Shown: positions 34,695 through 43,903, numbered from the stretch's first letter. The stretch is DNA of 51,464 nucleotides from Yaniella sp. (GCF_030453185.1 NZ_JAKDKW010000008.1:1-51464); one strand, 5' to 3'. Program-made: numbers and translations. The notes: a model not told the origin generated them from the sequence alone.

Positions 34695-34710
34695 CGTTTC
34701 ACGTGAAGCC
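34695..34710. other. parS site 3
   Basis: CGTTTCACGTGAAGCC, 13 of 16 matches; the core TTTCACGTGAA is intact. Confidence 0.72.
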
Positions 34711-34822
34711 CTGTGTCGTATCAGTATAGAACCGCATTTAAAAAATACGGTGATCTACCCTCGTTCAGGAAAACCTTGACCGAAATGTATAAAGAACAGC
34801 TGCATTGAGAATGCGACATGCG

Positions 34823-34838
34823 CGTTTCACGTGAAAAT
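34823..34838. other. parS site 4
   Basis: CGTTTCACGTGAAAAT, 13 of 16 matches; the inner 12 bp are intact. Confidence 0.75.
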
Positions 34839-35130
34839 CACGCTGCTTAGCCCTCGGACTTGGGGTTTTGACAACCATCGAGGGTCAAGTTCAGTACAGG
34901 AAGGTCAGAAAATGCCACAATGAGATGCTTTCTCCTCATTTACTCAAAAGCATTATCTACTTCATAGCTATGCGTTCATTTAAGAGGGGGCATTCCGTGA
35001 AGGCTACACGTGAAACCAATACATGTAAACCCGACATGCCAAATACCCAGGCGGTAAATGGTGTCGTATCTAATTTTTCCGAAGTCGCTATTTGCGTCGC
35101 CGATATTTGCATGTAACCAGTGGAGGAGCA

Positions 35131-35146
35131 CGTTTCACGTGAAACG
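35131..35146. other. parS site 5
   Basis: CGTTTCACGTGAAACG, 14 of 16 matches, a perfect 16-bp palindrome. Confidence 0.9.
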
Positions 35147-35281
35147 TGACAACTCTTCAGTGAGCGTTTTCACGGTCACAAATGAGTATTCTACTTTTCA
35201 AGTGAACCGCCCAACACTAAACGAATTTTTCTGGCAATAGGTTTATGAAGCTCACGACCCTCAGGCAAAATATGGGACCAG

Positions 35282-35297
35282 TGTTTCACGTGAAACG
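35282..35297. other. parS site 6
   Basis: TGTTTCACGTGAAACG, 15 of 16 matches. Confidence 0.92.
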
Positions 35298-35466
35298 TCG
35301 TTTTACCGGGCTTAGGTAGTATTCGGCCCTTTCTGTCCAGACACAAAAGCAAGGGTCAGTTATATCAAAGACGATGCGCAGCGCTGCACTTAGTGGACTA
35401 CTGTGGGTACTGTGACCGACTCTAAAACATGAAGTCTCTACTTCGGTGTAGAGTGCTCTAGGCTAC

Positions 35467-35482
35467 CGTTTCACGTGAAACA
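35467..35482. other. parS site 7
   Basis: CGTTTCACGTGAAACA, 15 of 16 matches. Confidence 0.92.
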
Positions 35483-35665
35483 TCGCGCGGTGTCCACGTA
35501 GAAGCGTTCGATGGCCAATATATAGTGTCCACCTTAAAGGTGAAGCACGAGTGGTTGGAGAGAAATCCACGGATCCTAGCCTGCATTGTATGGCTATGCT
35601 GCTCTATTTTTGCCTTTTCAACTCTCATAGCCTCTGAGTTGTGCAAGTAGTGCAACTCGAGAAGA

Positions 35666-35681
35666 CGTTTCACGTGAAACG
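35666..35681. other. parS site 8
   Basis: CGTTTCACGTGAAACG, 14 of 16 matches, a perfect 16-bp palindrome. Confidence 0.9.
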
Positions 35682-35818
35682 ACGGATCAAATCGCTTCCC
35701 AGTCTTGGCAGTGCCTTCGATATTGATAACTCTTGGGCTGAATGCTGAGAACTGTAGTCAATGGCCAAGGCTACCTGAGTCTTCGGATTCCTTTGACAAT
35801 GGCCTCAAAGCCTCGAGT

Positions 35819-35834
35819 GGTTTCACGTGAAACC
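35819..35834. other. parS site 9
   Basis: GGTTTCACGTGAAACC, 14 of 16 matches, a perfect 16-bp palindrome; last strong site, about 230 bp beyond the parA stop. Confidence 0.9.
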
Positions 35835-36065
35835 AGACACGGAACGTTGCCGGAATCGGTCGACAGCTCCGTTACAACATACGCATAGGTTACCCAGCGC
35901 CGCCGTATCTAAGAACGATAGTACGAGGCGAAAGTTACCGCTAATGGATCGAGCAGGTGCCACATAAGACAGCGACCGAGCGAGGGAGTTGGGTAGTCCT
36001 AGCGCATGGCCAAGTCGAGACCTAAAGACACGGTCGGGCTCTAGCGGGACCAACTTCGCTGCTGG

Positions 36066-37013
36066 CTATTGTGTCGTGCCTCGCGAAGCAATCTCCATCG
36101 CAGCTTCACGGTAGCTCAGCGCACCCGTCGAACTTGGGTCATAAGTTAGGACACTCTGCTGATATGAGGGCGCTTCAGAAATCCGAACGTTCCTCGGGAT
36201 GACAGCCTGTAATACTTGCTGCGGAAAGTAATCACGAACCTCTTCCGCGACTTGAACAGCCAAATTGGTTCGCGAGTCATACATCGTGAGAAGGATAGTT
36301 GAAATATGCAAGGCAGGATTCAGGTGCTCCTGGATCATCTCAATATTCTTCACGAGTTGAGATAGCCCCTCAAGAGCATAATATTCAGTCTGGATCGGAA
36401 TAAGAACTTCATTCGCTGCAACGAAAGCGTTAACGGTTAATAAACCTAAACTCGGTGGGCAATCGATGAACACATAATCAATGCGAGGAAGACCAATTTC
36501 TTCGCGGTATTCAAAGTACCGTTCCAGGGCACGGGATAGGCGCTGCTCGCGTGCGACCAATGAAACCAGCTCAATCTCGGCACCCGCCAGATCGATCGTT
36601 GACGGAGCCACCAGGAGGCCATCCGTATCCGGATTTTCGTAGAGTACGTCTTTCAGGTCGTAGTCCTCGATGAGAACGTTGTAGATCGAGGGGACCCCTT
36701 GATGGTGGTCTATGTTCAAGGCTGTTGACGCGTTGCCCTGAGGGTCTGTATCAATTACCAGAACGTTCATGCCGGCTCGAGCCATTGCAGTAGAGACGTT
36801 GACTGTCGTCGTAGTTTTCCCGACGCCACCCTTTTGGTTAGAAATTGTGATGATGCGGGTGTGCTCAGGTTTCGGCATGCGCTTAGTTTTTAGCTTCTCG
36901 CGTCGACGTTTTTCGGACTCCAACTGTCGGGCAAGCGGTGTCGAAGCAGCGCTATTCGTAGTCTGCGCAGTTTCACCTGAAACATTGTCCTTGTCGACCA
37001 AGCCAGCCTCCAT
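36066..37013 (-). CDS. parA: Chromosome-partitioning ATPase ParA (Soj-like)
   Basis: Deviant Walker ATPase that binds DNA non-specifically and pulls ParB-parS complexes apart. The 315-residue protein has a charged N-terminal extension (about 50 residues), Walker A ITISNQKGGVGKTTTTVNVS near residue 55-75, the A' motif VLVIDTDPQGNAST, and YVFIDCPPSLGLLTVNAF. ATG at 37013 has no good Shine-Dalgarno. A near-parS sequence (36969-36984) lies within its N-terminal codons. It follows rsmG by 34 bp, so it probably belongs to the rnpA-yidD-yidC-jag-rsmG-parA transcript, whereas parB is 1.8 kb further on. Confidence 0.96.
   Translation of the reverse strand: MEAGLVDKDNVSGETAQTTNSAASTPLARQLESEKRRREKLKTKRMPKPEHTRIITISNQKGGVGKTTTTVNVSTAMARAGMNVLVIDTDPQGNASTALNIDHHQGVPSIYNVLIEDYDLKDVLYENPDTDGLLVAPSTIDLAGAEIELVSLVAREQRLSRALERYFEYREEIGLPRIDYVFIDCPPSLGLLTVNAFVAANEVLIPIQTEYYALEGLSQLVKNIEMIQEHLNPALHISTILLTMYDSRTNLAVQVAEEVRDYFPQQVLQAVIPRNVRISEAPSYQQSVLTYDPSSTGALSYREAAMEIASRGTTQ
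36969..36984. other. Near-parS site inside parA
   Basis: AGTTTCACCTGAAACA: 14 of 16 matches to parS, but one mismatch breaks the central CACGTG. It lies in the parA N-terminal extension. Confidence 0.5.
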
Positions 37014-37047
37014 TACTTTAAAATTGAAGTAATTATTTTCCTACAAT

Positions 37048-37728
37048 TTAGGAACCATACGTAAGTCTTACAACAGTAGTGGCAACTGCCAAGAGTTCGT
37101 CACCGACCGTTAGAACTTCCGAGTTCTTCGTTTTGAATTTACGTAAAACTTTATCTGCCTTTTCAATTTCATTGGCAGCGCTTTTGCCTTTAATAGCCAG
37201 CAATTCACCTGTACCGTGCAACAACGGGACAGTCATCGGCACCAGGGATTTCATCGCGGACACAGCACGCGCGGTCACTATGTCCACGTCTACTGTCTCA
37301 AAGACCTGCTCGGAACGGGCGCGTACAACATCCACGTTTTCAAGCTCGAGATCTGCGATCACCATTTCTAACCAATCAACGCGTCGTTCCAGTGGCTCAA
37401 TCAGAACGAACTGGACGTCGGGCCGTGCGATGGCCAAAGCGATACCTGGTAAGCCCGCACCTGATCCAACGTCGGCGACAAGGGCACCCTTTGGCAACAG
37501 CTCTTGGACCACCGCACAGTTGAGAACGTGGCGATCCCACATCTTCGGAATTTCGCGTGGCCCAAGCAGGCCCCATTCGATGCCCGTGGTTACAAGGTGA
37601 TGTACGAACCGTTCGGCGACGTCTGTACGGTCTCCGTACAGCACCTCAACGGCGTCAACGACCCAGGATTCTTGACGAGCAAGTTCGGCGTCTGATGGGT
37701 CTGCCTCAGGGATAGGATTGTCAGTCAA
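37048..37728 (-). CDS. rsmG: 16S rRNA (guanine-N7)-methyltransferase RsmG
   Basis: SAM-dependent enzyme methylating G527 of 16S rRNA (E. coli numbering); its loss gives low-level streptomycin resistance. 226 residues. The SAM motif VADVGSGAGLPGIALAIARPD is near residue 90, preceded by the family segment MWDRHVLNCAVVQELL and followed by FVLIEPLERRVDWLEMV and DIVTARAVSAMKSLV. TTG at 37728 follows a GGAG that overlaps the jag stop region. Standard position between jag and parA. Confidence 0.95.
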   Translation of the reverse strand: MTDNPIPEADPSDAELARQESWVVDAVEVLYGDRTDVAERFVHHLVTTGIEWGLLGPREIPKMWDRHVLNCAVVQELLPKGALVADVGSGAGLPGIALAIARPDVQFVLIEPLERRVDWLEMVIADLELENVDVVRARSEQVFETVDVDIVTARAVSAMKSLVPMTVPLLHGTGELLAIKGKSAANEIEKADKVLRKFKTKNSEVLTVGDELLAVATTVVRLTYGS

Positions 37729-37730
37729 GG

Positions 37731-38255
37731 CTATTCTCCGGAGCTAATGACTACGTGACGGCGTGGGCCTTCACCTTCCGATTCGGAGTGCAGACCGGCT
37801 TCAGCGACAACGTCGTGGACGATTTTACGTTCGTATGGGCTCATCGGCTTCATGTGCTCAACGTCGCCGGAGGCCTGGACCTTGGCAATAGCTTCACGTG
37901 CTTCATCACGCAGAGCATCAGCACGCTCTACGCGGTGACCAGCTACGTCCAAGATCAATCGTGAGCGTTCTCCGGTTGAGGACAGCACAGCCAGACGAGT
38001 GAGCTCCTGCAGAGCATCTAAAGTCTTGCCGTCCTGACCGACGAGACCAGCGATGTCTTCGTCATCTTCGGCCGCAAGAACAGAGAGGTAAGTCCTGTTG
38101 TTTCGGACTTCAATATCAATATCACCATCGAGATCGGCGATGTCGAGGAGTTCCTCAATGTAGTCGGCAGCGTGGTCGCCTTCGGCTTCGATATTAGAGG
38201 ATTCGAGGGACTCTTCGGTGACGTCTTCTGACGCGTTAGCTTGTTCTGCGTTCAT
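37731..38255 (-). CDS. KH/R3H RNA-binding protein Jag/KhpB
   Basis: A 174-residue RNA-binding protein. An acidic N-terminus (residues 1-30) precedes the KH domain (DIEVRNNRTYLSVLAAEDDED; IAGLVGQDGKTLDALQELTRLAV) and an R3H domain with the typical KPMSPYERKIVHDVVAE segment near residue 140. The Jag_N domain of firmicute proteins is absent, as usual in actinobacteria. Its ATG overlaps the yidC stop (ATGA), indicating translational coupling. Confidence 0.92.
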   Translation of the reverse strand: MNAEQANASEDVTEESLESSNIEAEGDHAADYIEELLDIADLDGDIDIEVRNNRTYLSVLAAEDDEDIAGLVGQDGKTLDALQELTRLAVLSSTGERSRLILDVAGHRVERADALRDEAREAIAKVQASGDVEHMKPMSPYERKIVHDVVAEAGLHSESEGEGPRRHVVISSGE

Positions 38256-39214
38256 CGTTTCTTCCTAGTTTTTTTCACAGGTTGGTGGCGCTGACCTTTA
38301 GGCTTCTGTGCTTCAGTTTGAGCCTTCTCTTCGGCTTCTTGAGCTGCTTTGCCGACTGGGGGCAAGCCTTTGACAGCGCGACGTTCGTTGAGTTCGCGCT
38401 CGGCAATGGAGCCTGGCGTTGGGTTCCGGCGGATAATGAAAAGCTGCTGTCCAACGGCCCAGAAGTTGGTTGCGGTCCAGTAGATGAGCACACCGACTGG
38501 GAAGTTGAAACCACCGATAGCAAAGACCGCTGGCAGCGCGTAGAGCATGATCTTCTGGGTCTGCGCGAACTGTCCGGTCTGAGCGGCCTCGGACATGTTC
38601 TTACCCATCAGGGTCTTCTGCATGTAGAACATGGCAGTGACCATCAGAATAATCAGAATGACGGCGACGATAACAACATTCAGGTCGAAGTTTTCGCCAA
38701 TGTTGTCTTTCAACACGTCCGACATTTGTGCGCCAGCGAAAGATGAATTCGCAAATGAGTGCACTTCTTCTGCTGAGAGGGCACCGATCGTTTCATTATT
38801 GTCGGCGGCTTGTGATGCGCTGACTAATACGCGGTACAGCGCAAAGAAGAAGGGCATCTGCACCAGCATGGGCAGACATGCAGCAAACGGACTGGTGCCA
38901 CGGTCCTTAAATAACTGTTGTTGCTCCATCGCCATAGCTTGGCGGGAGAGCTGATCTTTTTTGTTCTTATATTTTGCTTGCAGTTTTTTGATCTCAGGCT
39001 GCAATTCCTGCATGGCGCGCTGGGATTTAATCTGCTTGACGAATACCGGGATCAGCAATGTACGAATCAGAATCACGAGCAGCACAAGTGCCAGGGTCCA
39101 GGTCCAACCCGATGCCGAGTCCATTCCCAGGAAGCCCAGCACGGTGTGAAACATACTCAGCACCCATGAGACCGCCCATGTGAAGGGGAGAAGAATTGTG
39201 TCAAAAAATCCCAT
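38252..39214 (-). CDS. yidC: Membrane protein insertase YidC
   Basis: Inserts and folds membrane proteins, alone or with SecYEG. The 320-residue protein has membrane segments at WAVSWVLSMFHTVLGFLGM, at WTLALVLLVILIRTLLIPVFVKQ, around SPFAACLPMLVQMPFFFALYRVL, then NVVIVAVILIILMVTAMFYMQ, and IMLYALPAVFAIGGFNFPVGVLIYWTATN. The Arg of ILIRTLL is the expected hydrophilic-groove residue. The cytoplasmic tail is basic, ending KGQRHQPVKKTRKKR, fitting ribosome contact. It starts 4 bp after the yidD stop and overlaps jag. Confidence 0.95.
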   Translation of the reverse strand: MGFFDTILLPFTWAVSWVLSMFHTVLGFLGMDSASGWTWTLALVLLVILIRTLLIPVFVKQIKSQRAMQELQPEIKKLQAKYKNKKDQLSRQAMAMEQQQLFKDRGTSPFAACLPMLVQMPFFFALYRVLVSASQAADNNETIGALSAEEVHSFANSSFAGAQMSDVLKDNIGENFDLNVVIVAVILIILMVTAMFYMQKTLMGKNMSEAAQTGQFAQTQKIMLYALPAVFAIGGFNFPVGVLIYWTATNFWAVGQQLFIIRRNPTPGSIAERELNERRAVKGLPPVGKAAQEAEEKAQTEAQKPKGQRHQPVKKTRKKR

Positions 39215-39217
39215 AGT

Positions 39218-39628
39218 TTATTTATCCTCTTCGGTGGCCTCGGTATCCGGCGGTATTACCGGGTGGTTCAGTTCAATAATGAAGGGTTGTTTGCCATCCG
39301 GCCAAATCCTATTCCCTGGAGGGACCGGATTAATGCCACCGTGTTGCCATGGATGACAACGCAAAATACGCCATCCTGCCATAAGGCTACCCTTAATGGC
39401 CCCGTGCGTATAAACCGCTTCTAGGCCATAGGCTGAACACGTCGGAAAGAATTTACACACGTCTCCATAGGTTGGAGAGATGATTCTGCGATACGCTCGC
39501 AACAGCCAACCAATCAAGGTTGATGGTAGAACACGAATAAAGCCCCACTGGGTTGCGCCTTCCTTCACAATAAATGGCGAAGGCTGGGCATCGGCAGAGA
39601 TATCCTGGTGCTCATTGCTGTTCTGCAC
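39218..39628 (-). CDS. yidD: Membrane protein insertion efficiency factor YidD
   Basis: Small membrane-associated protein that assists YidC-dependent insertion. The YidD core is WLLRAYRRIISPTYGDVCKF, then FPTCSAYGLEAVYTHGAIKG and WRILRCHPWQHGGINPVPP, with the usual Cys residues. GTG at 39628 gives about 136 residues and overlaps the rnpA end by 17 bp; the frame continues upstream to 39700 inside rnpA, but a start there would imply an 89-bp overlap. The acidic C-terminal tail (NHPVIPPDTEATEEDK) is longer than in short YidD proteins. The exact start remains uncertain. Confidence 0.9.
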   Translation of the reverse strand: MQNSNEHQDISADAQPSPFIVKEGATQWGFIRVLPSTLIGWLLRAYRRIISPTYGDVCKFFPTCSAYGLEAVYTHGAIKGSLMAGWRILRCHPWQHGGINPVPPGNRIWPDGKQPFIIELNHPVIPPDTEATEEDK

Positions 39629-39995
39629 GCCGCATATACTTTCTGAGTGCCCCTCGAACTGCATGAGTTGCCGCTTCTCTGAGCTCATCAAAGCTGGCAC
39701 TGGCAGAGGCCGGTAGTGCTCGGACTACTAAGTCAATTGAGCCATCAGCTACTTCGATGCCAAAATCACGGTCAAAGAGTTCGGTGACGATAGCACGCAG
39801 TCGACGTTTTACAACGTTCCGGGTGACGGCATTCCCCACAGCTTTAGAAACAATAAATCCTGCTCGTGGGTCGTCCCCGATTACTGGTCGGATATTTGCA
39901 GATACAACAACGTTCCGATTACCGAAACGGGAACCGGAACGTTGTGTATCAGAAAATTGTGCTGTAGTGCGTATCCGTTGGTGTTTCGGTAGCAC
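39612..39995 (-). CDS. rnpA: Ribonuclease P protein component
   Basis: Basic protein cofactor of the RNase P ribozyme for tRNA 5' maturation. 127 residues. Seen: MLPKHQRIRTTAQFSDTQRSG, GFIVSKAVGNAVTRNVVKRRLRAIV (the RNR signature, about residues 47-70) and DLVVRALPASASASFDELR. GTG at 39995 is the start. Sits in the invariant rpmH-rnpA-yidD-yidC order. Confidence 0.96.
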   Translation of the reverse strand: MLPKHQRIRTTAQFSDTQRSGSRFGNRNVVVSANIRPVIGDDPRAGFIVSKAVGNAVTRNVVKRRLRAIVTELFDRDFGIEVADGSIDLVVRALPASASASFDELREAATHAVRGALRKYMRRAEQQ

Positions 39996-40037
39996 TAAAT
40001 CAGTGTTCCTGTGGCCACCGGCACCGACACTTTAAAG

Positions 40038-40175
40038 TTAGGCGCTCACACGTGCGCGGCCCTTGCCACGACGTGCTGACAACACTGCACGGCCGGCGCG
40101 AGTACGCATACGGGATCGGAAACCATGCTTACGGGCACGGCGGCGGTTATTCGGCTGAAAGGTCCGCTTAGTCAC
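40038..40175 (-). CDS. rpmH: 50S ribosomal protein bL34
   Basis: A 45-residue, highly basic large-subunit protein: [18 protein letters not shown] then [19 protein letters not shown] and KGRARVSA, a complete bL34. GTG at 40175 is preceded by GGAGAAATAACA; the frame is open further upstream but the sequence there is not bL34. First gene of the left-hand operon, divergent from dnaA. Confidence 0.97.
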   Translation of the reverse strand: MTKRTFQPNNRRRARKHGFRSRMRTRAGRAVLSARRGKGRARVSA

Positions 40176-40597
40176 TGTTATTTCTCCACACTCAGTCAGA
40201 CGCAGAAGCATACTTTGGGAAGTGCGTCTCAAACTGCGTTAGCCCAAAAAACTTCGGCGATATTAGTTCATTATCTGTTCATGCTTTCCCGGTGTGTGCG
40301 AAAAAATGGCACGCCTCATCCCGGGCAAGACTCAACAAGTCTATGAACAGCAGTCGCTTTGGTCAAATTGAGGTGAAGTTTTCAGTTATTCTAAACACCG
40401 GTCTGTGTATAAGCTGTGCATAACCCTCTCAGCCCTGTGGAGATTAAGGCTAAGGTTGGGGAGGCCGGACTGTAGAACGTTGAAAACTCAACGTAACTGG
40501 ACCGGGGCTTGTGGATAATGCGTGCGTAAAGATATTGCCGACCTGCTGCGTAGAACGCATCAGCAGTACGGGAATCGTGAAGTGGGGTTTTGAGCGG
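40176..40597. promoter_or_regulatory. rpmH-dnaA divergent promoter region with DnaA boxes
   Basis: About 420 bp. It has three exact DnaA boxes in minus orientation: TGTGTATAA at 40404-40412, TGTGCATAA at 40415-40423 (2 bp apart) and TGTGGATAA at 40510-40518. These lie upstream of dnaA and fit autoregulation by DnaA. Individual -35/-10 elements are not assigned. Confidence 0.8.
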
Positions 40598-42118
40598 ATG
40601 AGTGTTAGCGAATCGATCATCAATTCGTGGGAACGAGTTGTTGAGAAAGTGCGCGCCTCTGGTGACGTAGGCCTTAGTCAGATGGGCTTTTTGGACCTCG
40701 CGCACCCGCAGGGGCTCATTGCTAATACTCTGTTGTTGGCAGTCCCAAATGAGTTGACCCGCGACATCTTGGAAAACCGTTTACACGAGTATTTAGCTGA
40801 TGCGCTGACCGAAGTTTTTGGCACTGATATCAATTGTGCTTATTCGATCGATACCAACCTCCATGCCACGACCCCGGAAATTCCGACCTCACCCAAACGA
40901 TCCACACCGGAAACACGCTTTGTGGATAATGTTGTGGATATTTCAGAGGCATCCCAGGCACCAGCGGAAGAATCAGGAACTGATGAACCGCTCATGGATG
41001 ATCTCTTTAGCTCCCAAACCAACCCGGCTGCCGCGCCCTATGGTGGCCCCCAGCTAACGGTTTCACCACATTCAGGTGAACGCTCGCGACTCAATGAGCA
41101 TTATCACTTCGATAATTTCATCACTGGTTCATCAAACCGTTTTGCTCATGCTGCCGCTTATGCTGTTTCTGAACAACCTGCGAAGTCATACAACCCGCTC
41201 TTTATCTACGGGGAATCAGGACTGGGCAAAACCCACCTGTTACATGCCATTGGTCACTATGCGCAAGAACTCTTTCCAGGTCTACGCGTTCGGTATGTCA
41301 ATTCAGAAGAATTCACCAATGACTTCATTAACTCAATCCGTCATGATGAGGGTGCCTCTTTCAAGCAGATCTACCGCAACGTGGATATCTTGCTCATTGA
41401 CGACATCCAGTTCATGGCGAATAAAGAAGCGACCGTTGAAGAGTTCTTCCACACCTTCAATGCACTATATAACAACCATAAGCAAGTTGTTATCACCTCG
41501 GACCTTCCGCCAAAACAGCTTTCTGGCTTCGAGGAACGTCTGCGCTCCCGTTTCGAATGGGGGCTCACCACGGATATTCAGCCACCAGATCTTGAAACAC
41601 GCATCGCTATTCTGGCCAAGAAGGCTGATGCAGAACGCATTACGGTGCCTAAAGACGCCCTGGAATACATTGCGTCACGGATCGATACCAATATTCGTGA
41701 ACTTGAAGGTGCGCTGACTCGCGTCACAGCATATGCGTCGTTGAATAATGAGCCGATCAATCTTGACCAGGCTCAGTACATTCTCAAGGATCTGATTACT
41801 GACGACGATGCGCAAGAGATCACCTCGGATCTGATCATGGACGAAACCGCGAACTACTTTGGTTTCACCCTTGCTGATCTGCAGTCGAAGTCTCGTACCC
41901 GGACGCTTGTCACGGCCCGACAGATTGCTATGTACCTGTTGCGTGAACTCACCGAGATGTCTTTGCCACGAATCGGCGCCGAATTTGGCGGACGTGACCA
42001 CACCACCGTGATGCATGCTGATCGTAAAATCCGAGATTTGATGAGCCAACGGCATGCGATTTACAACCAAGTCACGGAGCTCACGAACAAAATTAAGCAA
42101 CGGGCACGCAACGTCTAA
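40598..42118 (+). CDS. dnaA: Chromosomal replication initiator DnaA
   Basis: AAA+ initiator that binds DnaA boxes and melts oriC. 506 residues with ATG at 40598 (MSVSESIINSW); the frame stays open upstream but lacks support. Domain I is residues 1-90, followed by an acidic, Pro-rich domain II linker (about 90-165). Domain III begins at HYHFDNFITGSSNRFAHAAA, with Walker A GESGLGKTHLLHAIGHY near 205, Walker B ILLIDDIQFM near 265 and a sensor region (ITSDLPPKQL; RLRSRFEWGL). Domain IV ends with the DnaA signature FGGRDHTTVMHADRKI near residue 463. Three DnaA boxes upstream suggest autoregulation. Confidence 0.98.
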   Translation: MSVSESIINSWERVVEKVRASGDVGLSQMGFLDLAHPQGLIANTLLLAVPNELTRDILENRLHEYLADALTEVFGTDINCAYSIDTNLHATTPEIPTSPKRSTPETRFVDNVVDISEASQAPAEESGTDEPLMDDLFSSQTNPAAAPYGGPQLTVSPHSGERSRLNEHYHFDNFITGSSNRFAHAAAYAVSEQPAKSYNPLFIYGESGLGKTHLLHAIGHYAQELFPGLRVRYVNSEEFTNDFINSIRHDEGASFKQIYRNVDILLIDDIQFMANKEATVEEFFHTFNALYNNHKQVVITSDLPPKQLSGFEERLRSRFEWGLTTDIQPPDLETRIAILAKKADAERITVPKDALEYIASRIDTNIRELEGALTRVTAYASLNNEPINLDQAQYILKDLITDDDAQEITSDLIMDETANYFGFTLADLQSKSRTRTLVTARQIAMYLLRELTEMSLPRIGAEFGGRDHTTVMHADRKIRDLMSQRHAIYNQVTELTNKIKQRARNV

Positions 42119-42770
42119 GAATTTTTGTGTGATCCCAGACTCCGCAAAAATGTCATTTATCTGCGTGTTTCGGGGAGGTACCTTCAGGTTAAGGTTGAAC
42201 CGCTCTCCACACACCCCTATTAACCCTATTTCGGCCTGGGTGTCGAGCGCCCCTCGAATTCTTAAAACCTGCGTCCACCGTAATCCACAATGATCCACAG
42301 GGTTTTCCACAATAGGGTTGAAGCTTGTGAAGATGCCTGTGCATAAACCTGTGGATAGTTAAGGGATAACTCAGCTGCGGCTGCGGATAACTCTATTAAA
42401 CGGTGGAATTACAACGATGTAAGCAGTTGGAGTCCCCACAACTTACCCACAGGCAAAGCGAGCACTCTGCACTTAATGATCCACAGGCAAATGCTTATGG
42501 GGGTGCCGATGCACAGGCTTTTCCACAGTATCCACAGCCCCTACTAATACCCCCATTCCTTTAAATACCTCTAAATAACAATGAGGCAGACCTCTGACTG
42601 CTGCGGATTTTAAAAAACCAAATCGAGCTACACCGCTTTTTCAAGCTGCTTGTCGACGGGGAAGTTCAAATCACGCTAAGCTGTCTAAGCACCCCTAATA
42701 ATTTCGGGTGTCCAATTTTTGTCATTGGGCAATTGCGTATTGCCAATTTCTGAGGGAAGGCAGACTCTTC
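42119..42770. other. oriC: Replication origin oriC (dnaA-dnaN gap)
   Basis: About 650 bp rich in DnaA-box sequences: an exact TGTGCATAA at 42338-42346, and one-mismatch boxes at 42281-42289, 42291-42299, 42303-42311, 42350-42358, 42382-42390, 42443-42451, 42519-42527 and 42528-42536, in both orientations. The boxes are followed by an AT-rich tract (about 42541-42630, with TTTAAATA and TTTTAAAAAA), a plausible unwinding element before dnaN. The position between dnaA and dnaN is the usual actinobacterial oriC. Confidence 0.88.
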
Positions 42771-43901
42771 GTGAAGTTCACAATCGGACGGGATGTTCTT
42801 ACTGACGCTGTCACTTGGACCGCACGTTCTCTGTCACCTCGACCACCCGCTCCGGTTTTACGTGGTTTGCTCATCACTGCCGAAGACAACTTGGTCTCAA
42901 TCGCCAGCTTCGATTATGAAACGTCAGCTCAGCTCGACATTGAGGCACATATTGAAACTGAAGGCCAGATTTTGGTTGAAGGCCGCATGCTCAGTGACAT
43001 CGTCAAGTCGCTTCCGAACGCTCCGGTCACCATCGAGCTGACAGAATCTCGAGTCGTCGTCACCTGCCAGAATTCCACCTTCACGTTGGCGACCATGCCG
43101 GTCGGCGAATATCCAGCACTGCCGGCCATGCCTGAAGTTGCCGGCACCATTGACGGCTCGGTATTTGCCGAAGCCATCGCTCAGGTTACTGCTGCAGCAT
43201 CCAAAGATGACACACTGCCGATCTTGACCGCCGTCAAAATTGAAATCGAAGGTGACAAAATCACCTTCTTGGCTACCGACCGGTACCGACTGTCGATGAA
43301 AGAAATCACCTGGACACCGCATGATCCACAGATTTCCACTTCCGTGTTGGTCAAGTCTCGTACCCTGACCGAAGTCGCCCGTTCACTAGGTGGCGGCGGA
43401 GAAATCGAATTCCGTTTTGCAACTGAAGCAGATGATGCCGAGCTCGTTGGCTTTTCCTCAGGCGGTCGTCGGACCACCAGCCTGTTGGTTGATGGTGAAT
43501 ACCCAAAGATTCGTTCATTGTTCCCAGAAGAATCCAATATTTACGCCACTGTCGATACCGGTCAGCTGATTGAAGCAGTCAAGCGCGTTGCTTTGGTAGC
43601 AGAGCGCAACACCTCGCTGTTGATGGTGTTCAGCAACGGTGAAGTCTCCCTTTCTGCTGGTCAAGGTGACGATGCATCGGCCACCGAATCCGTTCCAGTG
43701 CAGATGGAGGGCGAAGACATTACCGTCGCCTTCAACCCGTCGTATCTTTCCGAAGGCCTCAACGTAATGGGTGGCGCCTACACCCGTTTCGCGTTTACCA
43801 GTGCACCAAAACCGGCCCTGCTGACGGGCAAAAAAGAACTTGAAGGCCCGCAGAATGAGGACTACCGGTATTTGGTCATGCCGATCCGCATTCCGAACTA
43901 G
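42771..43901 (+). CDS. dnaN: DNA polymerase III sliding clamp (beta)
   Basis: Ring-shaped processivity clamp of the replicase, 376 residues, three repeated domains. Seen: [21 protein letters not shown] start, [93 protein letters not shown] and the C-terminal [15 protein letters not shown] at 42771 is chosen although the frame is open earlier, because the protein begins there in the family and GAGGGAAGG precedes it. Followed by recF after 2 bp. Confidence 0.97.
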   Translation: MKFTIGRDVLTDAVTWTARSLSPRPPAPVLRGLLITAEDNLVSIASFDYETSAQLDIEAHIETEGQILVEGRMLSDIVKSLPNAPVTIELTESRVVVTCQNSTFTLATMPVGEYPALPAMPEVAGTIDGSVFAEAIAQVTAAASKDDTLPILTAVKIEIEGDKITFLATDRYRLSMKEITWTPHDPQISTSVLVKSRTLTEVARSLGGGGEIEFRFATEADDAELVGFSSGGRRTTSLLVDGEYPKIRSLFPEESNIYATVDTGQLIEAVKRVALVAERNTSLLMVFSNGEVSLSAGQGDDASATESVPVQMEGEDITVAFNPSYLSEGLNVMGGAYTRFAFTSAPKPALLTGKKELEGPQNEDYRYLVMPIRIPN

Positions 43902-43903
43902 CC

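Larger units (their letters stand above)
34222..36065. repeat. parS array: gene-free centromere-like region between parB and parA
   Basis: About 1.84 kb with no convincing gene. It contains nine sites with an intact TTTCACGTGAA core of the bacterial parS consensus (16-mer TGTTTCACGTGAAACA), listed individually below. Weaker matches lie at 34511-34526, 35002-35017 (12 of 16) and 35194-35209 (11 of 16). Counting the 35002 site, neighbouring strong sites lie 128-236 bp apart. Sequence between the sites shows no shared repeat. In most bacteria parA and parB are adjacent and parS sites are scattered; here the sites are packed between the two genes. Confidence 0.9.

Noticed and set aside
35511-36013. 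ATGGCCAA occurs three times in the parS region (35511, 35761, 36006).
   Set aside because: The copies are not embedded in longer shared sequence, and the string also occurs in the nearby rsmG gene.
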